A stretch of 38,244 nt of DNA, taken from an uncultured Collinsella sp. Lineage in GTDB: Bacteria; Actinomycetota; Coriobacteriia; Coriobacteriales; Coriobacteriaceae. The stretch is from assembly GCA_902490305.1 (NCBI GenBank), contig CABUDI010000016.1, positions 1-38,244 of the forward strand. Reading direction: 5' to 3'. Of the stretch, positions 1 through 6,978 are shown piece after piece; within the stretch, counting starts at the first letter, position 1, and the number at the start of each line of letters is the position of its first letter. The notes under the pieces are model-generated. The model had not been told where the DNA came from. It did not search any database and saw only the letters and a program-made list of their open reading frames with translations. Position numbers and translations under genes: made by a program.

Positions 1-296
1 AGTCCCTTGCGGCGTAGTTCTTATTTAAGCCGTCCAAGTTTTGGGGTGCAGTTCAACTTCGTGCGGCGGGGGTTCTTTCGTCCTGCGGAATGCGCTGGGA
101 AGTTACCCCATGCGGCCAGCTGCGGGGTCTTTGTTGCGCTCGAGCAAGCAACCCAACATATATATCTGAATTTAAATGGGATGGGCGCTTTGTTGCGATG
201 GGCCTTGAGAGACGGGCGGCACTTTGGGTAGGCTCGATGCCTTGGGGTGGAGCGGCGCCTTGAGATGGGGGTTGCGCTTTGGGGCTGAGCGGGTAC
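1..296. other. Left-edge stretch without a convincing gene
   Basis: I see no supported gene here. Short open frames exist on both strands, but they lack a ribosome site and any recognisable motif. On the minus strand this is the region downstream of the TetR gene, and no hairpin followed by a T-run is evident. A short inverted repeat around the CTCGAG near 137-156 is the only local structure. Confidence 0.5.
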
Positions 297-836
297 TTAG
301 TTGAAGAGGGGCGCTATGGCTGAGAGGTAGTTTTTGGCTACGTTGGCTTTGTTGGCTTCGAAGTTGTGCCAGGCCCACCATTGGACCATTCCTACGAAGC
401 TTGAGGCTATGTGGTGTAGTAGGAAGCTTCGGTCCATAGTGGCGGCGGGGCCGTTTGGGTCGGTAGGGACGGTTTCGGCTGCTCGTGACATGATGGTTTT
501 GCGTAAGCAGTTGGCGAAGACGCGTGAGCCGGCGCCGGCTACGAGGGCACGTACGCCCTGGCGGCGCTCCCAGAGGTTGTTGAGGATATGCTCGACCTGA
601 ACGAGCGGGTCATCGAGGGGCGTACCGTCATCGTCGAGGGCGTGGGTGCAGATGTCGCTCACGAGCTCAGCGAGCAGATCATCTTTGCTTTTGAAGAGGC
701 CGTAGAACGTGGCCCGACCCACATGGGCGCGAGCGATAATGTCGCCGACGGTGATCTTGCCGTAGTCCTCTTCGCGCAGCAGCTCGGAGAACGCCGCAAC
801 GATGGCAGCGCGGCTTTTTGCCTTGCGGGCATCCAT
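297..836 (-). CDS. TetR/AcrR-family transcriptional regulator
   Basis: This is a predicted DNA-binding repressor of 179 residues, a usual TetR length. The N-terminal 50 residues form the family helix-turn-helix, including the stretch TVGDIIARAHVGRATFYGLF, where VGRATFY is the recognition-helix signature. The rest is helical and variable, as expected for a ligand and dimer domain, and the ligand cannot be read from sequence. Its ATG begins two bases after the larC stop codon, so it is translationally coupled to larB-larC and is probably the last gene of that operon. By position it may control the lar genes, and the GTTTCCGAAC dyad upstream of larB is a candidate site; that link is inference. 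Confidence 0.88.
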   Translation of the reverse strand: MDARKAKSRAAIVAAFSELLREEDYGKITVGDIIARAHVGRATFYGLFKSKDDLLAELVSDICTHALDDDGTPLDDPLVQVEHILNNLWERRQGVRALVAGAGSRVFANCLRKTIMSRAAETVPTDPNGPAATMDRSFLLHHIASSFVGMVQWWAWHNFEANKANVAKNYLSAIAPLFN

Positions 837-838
837 GG

Positions 839-1756
839 CTATGCGTCCGCGTCAACGAGCAGGCAGCGGAGCGTGCCGGAGCAACCCTCGTAGGGGCGCT
901 TGCCGGCGCCGTAGCCGACGGCCTCGATGCGGTAGCGGGCCGGCAGGTGCTCGGACGTGCGCAGTGCGGCGACGATGGCGGCGCCCGTGGGCGTCACAAG
1001 CTCGCCGGCGACTGGTGCGGGCGTGAGGGCGATATTGCCCGCCTGGCACAGGTTGACGACAGCGGGGACGGGAATGGGCATGAGACCGTGGGCACAACGG
1101 ATGGTACCGTGACCCTCGGAGAGCGACTCGACCACGATGTCCTCAATACCCAGGTCATCGAGGCAGATGGCGACAGAGCAGACGTCGACGATGGAATCGA
1201 CGGCGCCCACCTCGTGGAACATGACGGTCTCGGGCGTTTTACCGTGAGCCTTGGCCTCGGCAGCGGCGAGTACGGAAAAAATGGTGAGGGCGCGACGCTT
1301 GGCGCCATCGCTTAGCTGCGAGCCGTCGATGATGGCGGTGACGTCCGCCAAAGAACGGTGGTGATGGTGGTGGGCGTGATGATGGTCCTCGTGGCCATGG
1401 CCGTGGCCCTCATGGTCATGCTCGTGGCAGTGCTCGTGTTCGTGCTCGCCATGATCATGATGGTGGTGCTCATGCTCGTGCGTGTGTTCGGTGGTTGCTT
1501 CGTTGCCGTAGAGCCAGGCCATATCGTGATCGTGGTTCTCGAGCTCCTCTGCAAGCTGGACGTCGAAATCGCAGGCGTCGATGCCATGCTTGTTTGCACG
1601 CGTAACGGCAATCTCAAAGCCGTCGACCGGCAGCGTAGCGAGCTGTTCGCGCAGGTGCTCCTCGCTGGCGCCCAGGTCGAGCAGGGCCGCGACGGTCATG
1701 TCGCCGCTGATGCCCGAGGTGCCGTCGATGATAAGCGTGTGCTGATGGTTGGACAT
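839..1756 (-). CDS. larC: LarC nickel-insertion protein, short (LarC1-type) form with a His-rich loop
   Basis: LarC inserts nickel into the pyridinium bis-thiocarboxylate nucleotide to make the nickel-pincer cofactor of lactate racemase and related enzymes. The protein starts with the family motif DGTSGISGDM (residues 11-20) and contains the conserved FHEVGAVDSIVD stretch. Residues about 91-133 hold 25 histidines among 43 residues, a metal-binding loop typical of LarC. It is only 305 residues; full-length LarC is about 400-420, so the C-terminal LarC2 (CTP-binding) half is missing. In Lactiplantibacillus the two halves are joined by ribosomal frameshifting, but here the TetR gene follows at once and no LarC2 coding is visible in any frame. 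larB lies just upstream on the same strand. Either a separate LarC2 exists elsewhere or this is a reduced version. Confidence 0.87.
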   Translation of the reverse strand: MSNHQHTLIIDGTSGISGDMTVAALLDLGASEEHLREQLATLPVDGFEIAVTRANKHGIDACDFDVQLAEELENHDHDMAWLYGNEATTEHTHEHEHHHHDHGEHEHEHCHEHDHEGHGHGHEDHHHAHHHHHRSLADVTAIIDGSQLSDGAKRRALTIFSVLAAAEAKAHGKTPETVMFHEVGAVDSIVDVCSVAICLDDLGIEDIVVESLSEGHGTIRCAHGLMPIPVPAVVNLCQAGNIALTPAPVAGELVTPTGAAIVAALRTSEHLPARYRIEAVGYGAGKRPYEGCSGTLRCLLVDADA

Positions 1757-1766
1757 GGAATGCTCC

Positions 1767-2549
1767 TTAACGGGCGCGGGGTGTGCCGGCGCTCAGATGA
1801 TTGATAAGACTTGCCTGGTAGGCGGCACCAAAGCCGTTGTCGATATTGACGACCGAAACGCCGCTGGCGCAGGAGTTGAGCATGGCGAGCAGCGCGGCTA
1901 CGCCACCAAAGCTCGCGCCGTAACCCACGCTGGTGGGAACGGCGATGACCGGACAGCTCACCAGGCCGCCGACAACGCTCGCCAGTGCGCCCTCCATGCC
2001 GGCGATGGCGATGACCACCTGCGCCCGGGCAAGTTCCTCGGCATGCGCGAGCAGACGGTGCAGGCCGGCGACACCCACGTCGTAGAGGCGGTCGACCTCG
2101 TTGCCATAGAACTCGGCCGTCAACGCGGCCTCCTCGGCGACGGGTAAGTCGCTCGTACCGGCGCAGGCGACGACGATGCGTCCATTGCCGGTAGGGGAGG
2201 GCTTGCCTCCTACGAGGGCGAGCTGTGCGTCCGGGACATATCCCAGGTCGATGCCGTTGTCGAGGAGTTCCGAGGTGCGGGCTGCCTTTTCGGCGTCCAG
2301 GCGCGTGACCAGGATGCGCTCCTGGCCGGCATCGTGCAGCGCTTCGATAATGGCGGCAATCTGCTCGGCGGTTTTACCGGCGCCGTAGACAACCTCGCCG
2401 GCTCCCTGGCGCACTCCGCGCGAAAGATCGAGCTGCGCAAAACCCAGATCGGCGGTTGGCGCCGCCTGGATGCGCGTGAGGGCGACTGCCGGGGCGACTG
2501 CTCCGTCGGCAACATCGCTCAGCAACTGCTCAAGATCTCGCTTATCCAT
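1767..2549 (-). CDS. larB: LarB, pyridinium-3,5-bisdicarboxylate mononucleotide synthase
   Basis: LarB carboxylates and hydrolyses nicotinic acid adenine dinucleotide to give the precursor of the nickel-pincer nucleotide. The C-terminal half has the PurE-like features of the family: a SDLPVAEEA stretch, GVAGLHRLL, IAGMEGALASVVGGL and PVIAVPTSVGYGASFGG. I chose the ATG at 2549 (MDKRDLEQL, 260 residues) because an AAGGGA ribosome site lies just upstream; an in-frame start 33 bases earlier would overlap that site. The larC start follows 10 bases after the larB stop, so the two are one operon. larE and larA are not in the window, so the product pathway is incomplete here. Confidence 0.9.
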   Translation of the reverse strand: MDKRDLEQLLSDVADGAVAPAVALTRIQAAPTADLGFAQLDLSRGVRQGAGEVVYGAGKTAEQIAAIIEALHDAGQERILVTRLDAEKAARTSELLDNGIDLGYVPDAQLALVGGKPSPTGNGRIVVACAGTSDLPVAEEAALTAEFYGNEVDRLYDVGVAGLHRLLAHAEELARAQVVIAIAGMEGALASVVGGLVSCPVIAVPTSVGYGASFGGVAALLAMLNSCASGVSVVNIDNGFGAAYQASLINHLSAGTPRAR

Positions 2550-2593
2550 ATATGTTCCCTTCGACGGCGCAAAGTCTAGCACTCAAAGGGTAT

Positions 2594-2627
2594 GTTTCCG
2601 AACACTAAGACAAAATTGTTCGGAAAC
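2594..2627. promoter_or_regulatory. Dyad upstream of larB, possible operator
   Basis: A perfect 10-bp inverted repeat, GTTTCCGAAC at 2594-2603 and GTTCGGAAAC at 2618-2627, is separated by 14 bases. It sits 45-80 bases upstream of the larB start and 40-70 bases beyond the serB stop. Each arm is itself nearly palindromic, which favours a protein-binding site over a terminator, and no T-run follows on either strand. The TetR protein of the same operon is a plausible binder. This is inference from position and symmetry. Confidence 0.5.
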
Positions 2628-2663
2628 TATAGGACAGACTGATTCAATTGTTAGACGGATCGG

Positions 2664-3299
2664 CTAGTCGCGCAGGATGATGTCCATGGCGAGCATCAGG
2701 TTGCGCTCGTCGATGGCAAACGGGGCGGCTTCGCGCGTCTTGGGCTTGGCGCAAAACGCGATGCCCGTACCCGCGGCCTGAATCATGGGGATATCGTTGG
2801 CGCCGTCGCCGATTGCGACGGTGTGAGCCATGTCGACACCGCACTCAACCGCCCAATCCAGCAGCTGGATGAGCTTGGACTCCTTGGTCACAATGTCTGA
2901 CGCTAGCTTGCCGGTGAGCTTGCCGTCCACGACCTCCAGGCGGTTAGCGAGGCAAAAGTCGATGCCCGCGGCGGCCACGATCTTGTCGGCGACCTCGTGA
3001 AAGCCGCCGCTTACCACGCCGACCTTCCAGCCCTTGCTGTGCGCCGAGCGCACAAGCTCCAGCGCGCCGGGGGTAAACGTCACGCGCTCAAAGGTGCGCT
3101 CGAATACGCTTTCGTCCAGGCCGGCAAGCAGCCCCACGCGCTCCTCGAGCGCTTGCTTAAAGTCTAGCTCGCCGCGCATGGCGCGCTCGGTGATCTGTGC
3201 CACCTGCTCGCCCACGCCGGCCTCTTCGCCCAACAGGTCGATGACCTCCTGGTTGATGAGCGTGGAGTCGATATCCATAACGATGAGGCGTGCAGTCAT
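2664..3299 (-). CDS. serB: Phosphoserine phosphatase SerB
   Basis: This HAD-superfamily phosphatase catalyses the last step of serine synthesis, phosphoserine to serine. Motif I is DIDST at residues 9-13 (nucleophile Asp9 and acid Asp11), motif II is VVSGG, and the Mg-binding motif IV is GDGANDIPM. The ATG at 3299 (MTARLIVMD, 211 residues) places the nucleophile close to the N-terminus, as in short SerB proteins, so I prefer it to an upstream in-frame start. The protein lacks the ACT domains of longer SerB forms. It is divergent from aspS and convergent with nothing; the 2550-2663 gap separates it from larB. Confidence 0.9.
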   Translation of the reverse strand: MTARLIVMDIDSTLINQEVIDLLGEEAGVGEQVAQITERAMRGELDFKQALEERVGLLAGLDESVFERTFERVTFTPGALELVRSAHSKGWKVGVVSGGFHEVADKIVAAAGIDFCLANRLEVVDGKLTGKLASDIVTKESKLIQLLDWAVECGVDMAHTVAIGDGANDIPMIQAAGTGIAFCAKPKTREAAPFAIDERNLMLAMDIILRD

Positions 3300-3492
3300 G
3301 GCGAGCCTTTCCGAGTGCGGTTGTATTGGGGCACATTGTTGCACGCCGCGCGCCTGGGCGACGGCCAGGCTGCGTCAAATGTTTCGTCTCCGTCAAGTCT
3401 TTGGGCAAGAGCTACTTTTTCGCGGCACATCGACGCGGGTGCGATAAGATAGAACGCCATGTCCGGCTGCGCGGTTTACGCAGGCTGGGCAA

Positions 3493-3534
3493 ATCTGTAC
3501 GACGCCGCCCGGAACGACACGGGGCGGCACAGAT
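3493..3534 (+). promoter_or_regulatory. Leader hairpin ahead of aspS
   Basis: A two-part stem can form in the aspS leader: ATCTGT (3493-3498) with ACAGAT (3529-3534), and GCCGCCC (3504-3510) with GGGCGGC (3522-3528), leaving a 5-base bulge on the left side. It ends seven bases before the AGGAGG ribosome site. There is no T-box TGG-pocket signature, so I do not call it a T-box. It could modulate initiation or be incidental. Confidence 0.35.
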
Positions 3535-3555
3535 CCATAAAGGAGGATCACTGGT

Positions 3556-5343
3556 ATGAGCCAGACCCGTCCCATCGATGAGCATTCTATGCACACCCGT
3601 ACCTGCGGCGAGCTTCGCTTCGAGAACGTGGGCGAAGAGGTCACCCTCACCGGTTGGGTGAGCCGTCGCCGCGACCACGGCGGCCTTATCTTCTGCGACC
3701 TTCGCGACCGCGAGGGCATCACGCAGCTCACCTTCGACCCCGAGCACTCCGACGGCGACGCCTTTAAGATCGCCGAGACCATGCGTCCCGAGTGGCCCAT
3801 CAAGATTCACGGCGTCGTGCGCGCCCGTGGCGAGGAGACCACCAACACCAAGCTCGCGACCGGCGAGATCGAGGTCCTGACCGACCACGCCGAGGTGCTC
3901 AACACGTCCGTCACCCCGCCGTTCCAGATCGAGGACGGCATCGAGACCAGCGAGGACACTCGCCTGCGCTATCGCTATCTGGACCTCCGCCGTCCCGAGA
4001 TGATGGCCAACCTCAAGCTGCGCTCCGACTTTACCTTTGCCATTCGCGAGGCGCTGCACAACCGTGAGTTCATGGAAGTCGAGACGCCCTCCCTGTTTAA
4101 GTCCACGCCCGAGGGCGCCCGCGACTTCATCGTTCCCAGCCGTATTCAGCCGGGTAACTTCTACGCCCTGCCGCAGTCCCCGCAGCTCCTGAAGCAGCTG
4201 CTCATGGTCGGTGGCGTCGAGCGCTACTACCAGGTTGCCAAGTGCTTCCGCGACGAGGACCTGCGTGCCGACCGTCAGCCCGAGTTCACCCAGGTCGATA
4301 TCGAGATGTCCTTCGTGGACCAGAACGACGTCATGAGCGCGCTCGAAGAGGTTCTTGCCGATGCCTTCGGTCGCATGGGTGTCGAGATGCCCACGCCGCT
4401 GCGTCGCATGAACTACTGGGATGCCATGGACACCTATGGCTCCGACAAGCCCGATACCCGCTATGGCATGCACCTGGTCGACCTGACCGACATCTTTGCC
4501 AACTCCAAATTTAAGGTCTTCGCGACCGCTGCGAACGAGGAGGGCTCTGTCGTCAAGGCCATCAACGCCAAGGGCGCCGGTGCCTGGGCACGTGCCAAGA
4601 TCGATAAGCTCGCCGGTGTGGCCTCCACGTTTGGCGCCAAGGGTCTGGCTTGGATCGCCTTCCGCGAGGACGGCTCCATCAACAGCCCCATCGTCAAGTT
4701 CTTCTCGGACGAGGAGATGGCGGCTCTGCGCGAGCGCATGGACGTCGAGCCCGGCGACCTTGTGATGTTTGCCGCCGGCCCGCGCCTGCTCTCTGACGAG
4801 ATCCTGGGTGGCATGCGTTCCCACATGGCCAACGCGCTCGAGATCAAGCGCGAGGGCCACGACTTCCTGTGGGTCGTCAACTTCCCGCTGTTCCACTGGG
4901 ATGAGGACCGCAAGGCCTATGCTGCCGAGCACCAGCCGTTCACTCTGCCGACCGAGACCGACATCGCCAAGATCGAGGCCGACCCGTTGGCAGCCGGTTC
5001 CTGTACCTACGACTTTGTTATGGACGGCTTTGAGGCCGGCGGCGGTGGTATGCGAATCCACAACGCCGAGATGCAGATGTCCATGCTCAAGCTCCTGGGC
5101 TTTACCGAGGAGCGCGCCGAGTCGCAGTTCGGCTTCCTCATGGAGGCGCTCAAGTTTGGTGCGCCCCCGATGGGCGGTTTCGCTCTGGGCCTGGACCGCG
5201 TGTGCATGCTGCTCACCGGCTCCGACTCCATCCGCGACGTCATGGCGTTCCCCAAGACGGCCAGCGGCTCCGACCTCATGTCGGGCGCCCCGAGTGCCGT
5301 TAGCGGCGCCCAGCTCAAGGACGTCAGCCTGCGCCTGATGTAG
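3556..5343 (+). CDS. aspS: Aspartyl-tRNA synthetase
   Basis: This class II synthetase charges tRNA-Asp, and possibly tRNA-Asn if the organism uses the amidotransferase route. Its 595 residues match the bacterial type with a GAD insertion domain. The N-terminal OB-fold anticodon domain shows GWVSRRRDHGG. Class II motif 2 is visible as FRDEDLRADRQPEFTQ and motif 3 as GGFALGLDRV near the C-terminus. The start is fixed by AGGAGG at 3541-3546. It is monocistronic, with a strong terminator 25 bases after the stop. Confidence 0.97.
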   Translation: MSQTRPIDEHSMHTRTCGELRFENVGEEVTLTGWVSRRRDHGGLIFCDLRDREGITQLTFDPEHSDGDAFKIAETMRPEWPIKIHGVVRARGEETTNTKLATGEIEVLTDHAEVLNTSVTPPFQIEDGIETSEDTRLRYRYLDLRRPEMMANLKLRSDFTFAIREALHNREFMEVETPSLFKSTPEGARDFIVPSRIQPGNFYALPQSPQLLKQLLMVGGVERYYQVAKCFRDEDLRADRQPEFTQVDIEMSFVDQNDVMSALEEVLADAFGRMGVEMPTPLRRMNYWDAMDTYGSDKPDTRYGMHLVDLTDIFANSKFKVFATAANEEGSVVKAINAKGAGAWARAKIDKLAGVASTFGAKGLAWIAFREDGSINSPIVKFFSDEEMAALRERMDVEPGDLVMFAAGPRLLSDEILGGMRSHMANALEIKREGHDFLWVVNFPLFHWDEDRKAYAAEHQPFTLPTETDIAKIEADPLAAGSCTYDFVMDGFEAGGGGMRIHNAEMQMSMLKLLGFTEERAESQFGFLMEALKFGAPPMGGFALGLDRVCMLLTGSDSIRDVMAFPKTASGSDLMSGAPSAVSGAQLKDVSLRLM

Positions 5344-5367
5344 GCAAGCGGCTACATATTGCTTGCA

Positions 5368-5401
5368 ACGAGGGAAGGACGTGTGCCTTCCCTCGTTTTT
5401 T
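5368..5401 (+). terminator. Rho-independent terminator of aspS
   Basis: An 11-bp perfect stem, ACGAGGGAAGG (5368-5378) and CCTTCCCTCGT (5386-5396), with a 7-base loop is followed by six T residues. Confidence 0.92.
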
Positions 5402-5441
5402 ATGCGCGGGCGTTGCGAGGACATAGGGTGACCGGACGTCG

Positions 5442-5586
5442 CGGAAACTGCGACCCAGAATCCAGCCAAATAACGGGTCGCACTTTCCGGTTGAGCTTCT
5501 GGCGGAAAGTACATCCCAGAATCGGCGTTCGGAATGGGCCGGGCTTTCCGCTAAAGCAGCCTAGCGGAAAGCCCGGCCCAGTTTCC
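5442..5586. repeat. Cluster of palindromic REP-like units between aspS and the lacI gene
   Basis: Three related structures are packed together. GGAAACTGCGACCC (5443-5456) pairs with GGGTCGCACTTTCC (5475-5488) with one mismatch. The 21-base stretches at 5442-5462 and 5503-5523 are direct copies (17 of 21 bases identical, both ending CCCAGAATC). A perfect 18-bp hairpin spans 5535-5552 and 5563-5580 with a 10-base loop, extended by GGAA/TTCC after a bulge. The recurring core is CGGAAA. The last hairpin abuts the lacI stop codon and may stop transcription from either side, but it has no T-run. Composition and arrangement resemble dispersed REP-type repeats. Confidence 0.7.
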
Positions 5587-6602
5587 TACAGTGAGTCTCT
5601 CTGAACGAGCTGCATGTGCATGACGGTGGTGGTGGGTACGGCGCCATTGATCATATCGAGCGCAATGCCTGCGGCCATGCGGCCTTCCTCGCGAAGCGGC
5701 TGACGAATGGTCGTCAACGCGGGGACGCTGCGAGCTGCGACCTCGTGGTCATCGAAGCCCACGACCGAAATGTCTTTGGGTACGCTAATTCCTGCTTCGT
5801 TGAATGCGGCGATAACGCCGGTTGCGATACGGTCCGATCCGCATAGCACGCCGTCGGCATGTATTTCGCGCGCGAGCAACCGCCGCGTGGCTTGGTAGCC
5901 GTCTCCGCTGCTCCATCCGGTATAGATGACATTTTCATCCGGAAGGCTTTCGCCCAAAATTGCACGGTAGCCGCGAAGGCGGTCGATGACGGCGGGGTTA
6001 TCCTGCGGCCCCAGCACGGCAACGATGTCCTTGCGTCCGCGATCTTTCATAGCGAGCGCCGCAAAGCGTCCGCCCTCTTCGTCGTCGGAGTAGACCGTCG
6101 AGAACACGTCGCGATAGGGATGGCCCTCGAGCTGGCCGCATAACACAGTGGGTACGCTCAGCTCGCGCAGCACCTCGAGCAGCTCACTGCCCTTGTAGGG
6201 CGAGACGTCGATGACGGCGTCAAACGAGCGGCGCTCAAAATGCTCGCGTGCGCGGTTGCGCTCATGCGAGGAAGATGCCTGCAAGATCACGGGCAAGTAA
6301 GACGACTCCGAAAGTTCCTCGGTAATGCCGCTTAAAAACTCACTGTAGGTGGGATCGCTAAACAGCTCGCTCAAAGGCTCGGTAACCAGTACGGCGATAA
6401 TTTCCGTGCGTCCGACGGCGAGCGCCCGGCCGCGTGCGTTGGGAACGAAGTTAACCTTTTTCGCCGCTGCGCGGACGCGCTTTTTAGTTTCCTCGCTAAT
6501 GCGGGGGGAGTCGTTGAGGGCACGCGATGCCGTGGAGCGCGAAACACCGGCAGCTTCAGCAACCTCGGCAAGCGTGGGTGCGGTGCGTGCTGGTTGGGTC
6601 AT
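5586..6602 (-). CDS. LacI-family transcriptional regulator next to ebgA
   Basis: This 338-residue repressor has the normal LacI layout. The N-terminal helix-turn-helix (PTLAEVAEAAGVSRSTASRA, about residues 9-28) is followed by a hinge helix (NARGRALAVGRTEIIAVLV) and a periplasmic-binding-protein-like effector domain ending in VVGFDDHEVAARSVPALTTIRQP. That GFDD...LTTIRQP pattern is standard in sugar-responsive LacI members. It is divergent from ebgA across 376 bases that hold three identical palindromes, so it most likely represses ebgA-ebgC and responds to a galactoside; the effector is inferred from neighbours. On its own promoter side a TATAGT -10-like box lies at 6663-6668 (minus), with no good -35. 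Confidence 0.92.
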   Translation of the reverse strand: MTQPARTAPTLAEVAEAAGVSRSTASRALNDSPRISEETKKRVRAAAKKVNFVPNARGRALAVGRTEIIAVLVTEPLSELFSDPTYSEFLSGITEELSESSYLPVILQASSSHERNRAREHFERRSFDAVIDVSPYKGSELLEVLRELSVPTVLCGQLEGHPYRDVFSTVYSDDEEGGRFAALAMKDRGRKDIVAVLGPQDNPAVIDRLRGYRAILGESLPDENVIYTGWSSGDGYQATRRLLAREIHADGVLCGSDRIATGVIAAFNEAGISVPKDISVVGFDDHEVAARSVPALTTIRQPLREEGRMAAGIALDMINGAVPTTTVMHMQLVQRDSL

Positions 6603-6810
6603 GGCGTCTCCTGTGCAATTGGGTCGGTGGGCTATCGATAAAGGCTAATGCGGATACAGATTACTATAGCGCGCGTGAACGGCGTCCATGGTATCCGGTG
6701 GCCGGTGTCGTTTTGCAATCAAACTGCGACTGAGCACGGCATGTATGGGCGAGACATAGGCAGGCGCGACAGTTGCCTGTGAGTTCAAGAACGATGCCCC
6801 GTGCTGTGCA

Positions 6811-6822
6811 CCTAAGCTTAGG
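6811..6822. promoter_or_regulatory. CCTAAGCTTAGG palindrome in the lacI-ebgA gap
   Basis: This perfect 12-bp palindrome lies 24 bases upstream of the first CAACCGGTTG operator. It differs from that operator, so it may bind another regulator or be chance. Confidence 0.3.
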
Positions 6823-6845
6823 GTGACATAAGTAGCATGGTTGTA

Positions 6846-6942
6846 CAACCGGTTGCACCGTTAATCCGACAAAATCGACCGTTCGGCGGACAACCGGTTG
6901 CACAGATTTTTGTACCGCCCGTAAGATAAGGACAACCGGTTG
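6846..6942. promoter_or_regulatory. Three identical LacI-type operators upstream of ebgA
   Basis: The palindrome CAACCGGTTG occurs at 6846-6855, 6891-6900 and 6933-6942, each time in the context ACAACCGGTTGCAC. Start-to-start spacing is 45 and 42 bases, close to four helical turns, so all three can lie on about the same face of the DNA. The central CG step is usual for LacI-family operators. The second site overlaps the -35 box and the third sits just after the -10 box, which suits repression with looping. The divergent LacI gene is the obvious candidate to bind them. Confidence 0.85.
6898..6927 (+). promoter_or_regulatory. Predicted ebgA promoter
   Basis: TTGCAC (6898-6903) and TAAGAT (6922-6927) are separated by 18 bases. 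The pair lies between two operators, 52 bases before the ebgA start codon. Confidence 0.6.
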
Positions 6943-6978
6943 CACAAAGAAGCACTACGATGACGAAGGAGCATCACC

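Noticed and set aside
7..231. 74-codon plus-strand frame at the left edge
   Set aside because: No ribosome site, no motif and poor codon use.
1358..1804. Hydrophobic plus-strand frame opposite larC that looks like a membrane protein
   Set aside because: The Val/Met-rich stretch is the complement of the His-rich codons of larC.
3300..3555. T-box riboswitch in front of aspS
   Set aside because: A hairpin is present, but I find neither the T-box consensus nor an antiterminator/terminator pair.
3412..5514. 700-codon minus-strand open frame opposite aspS
   Set aside because: Shadow of aspS; composition is low-complexity and no family motif is seen.
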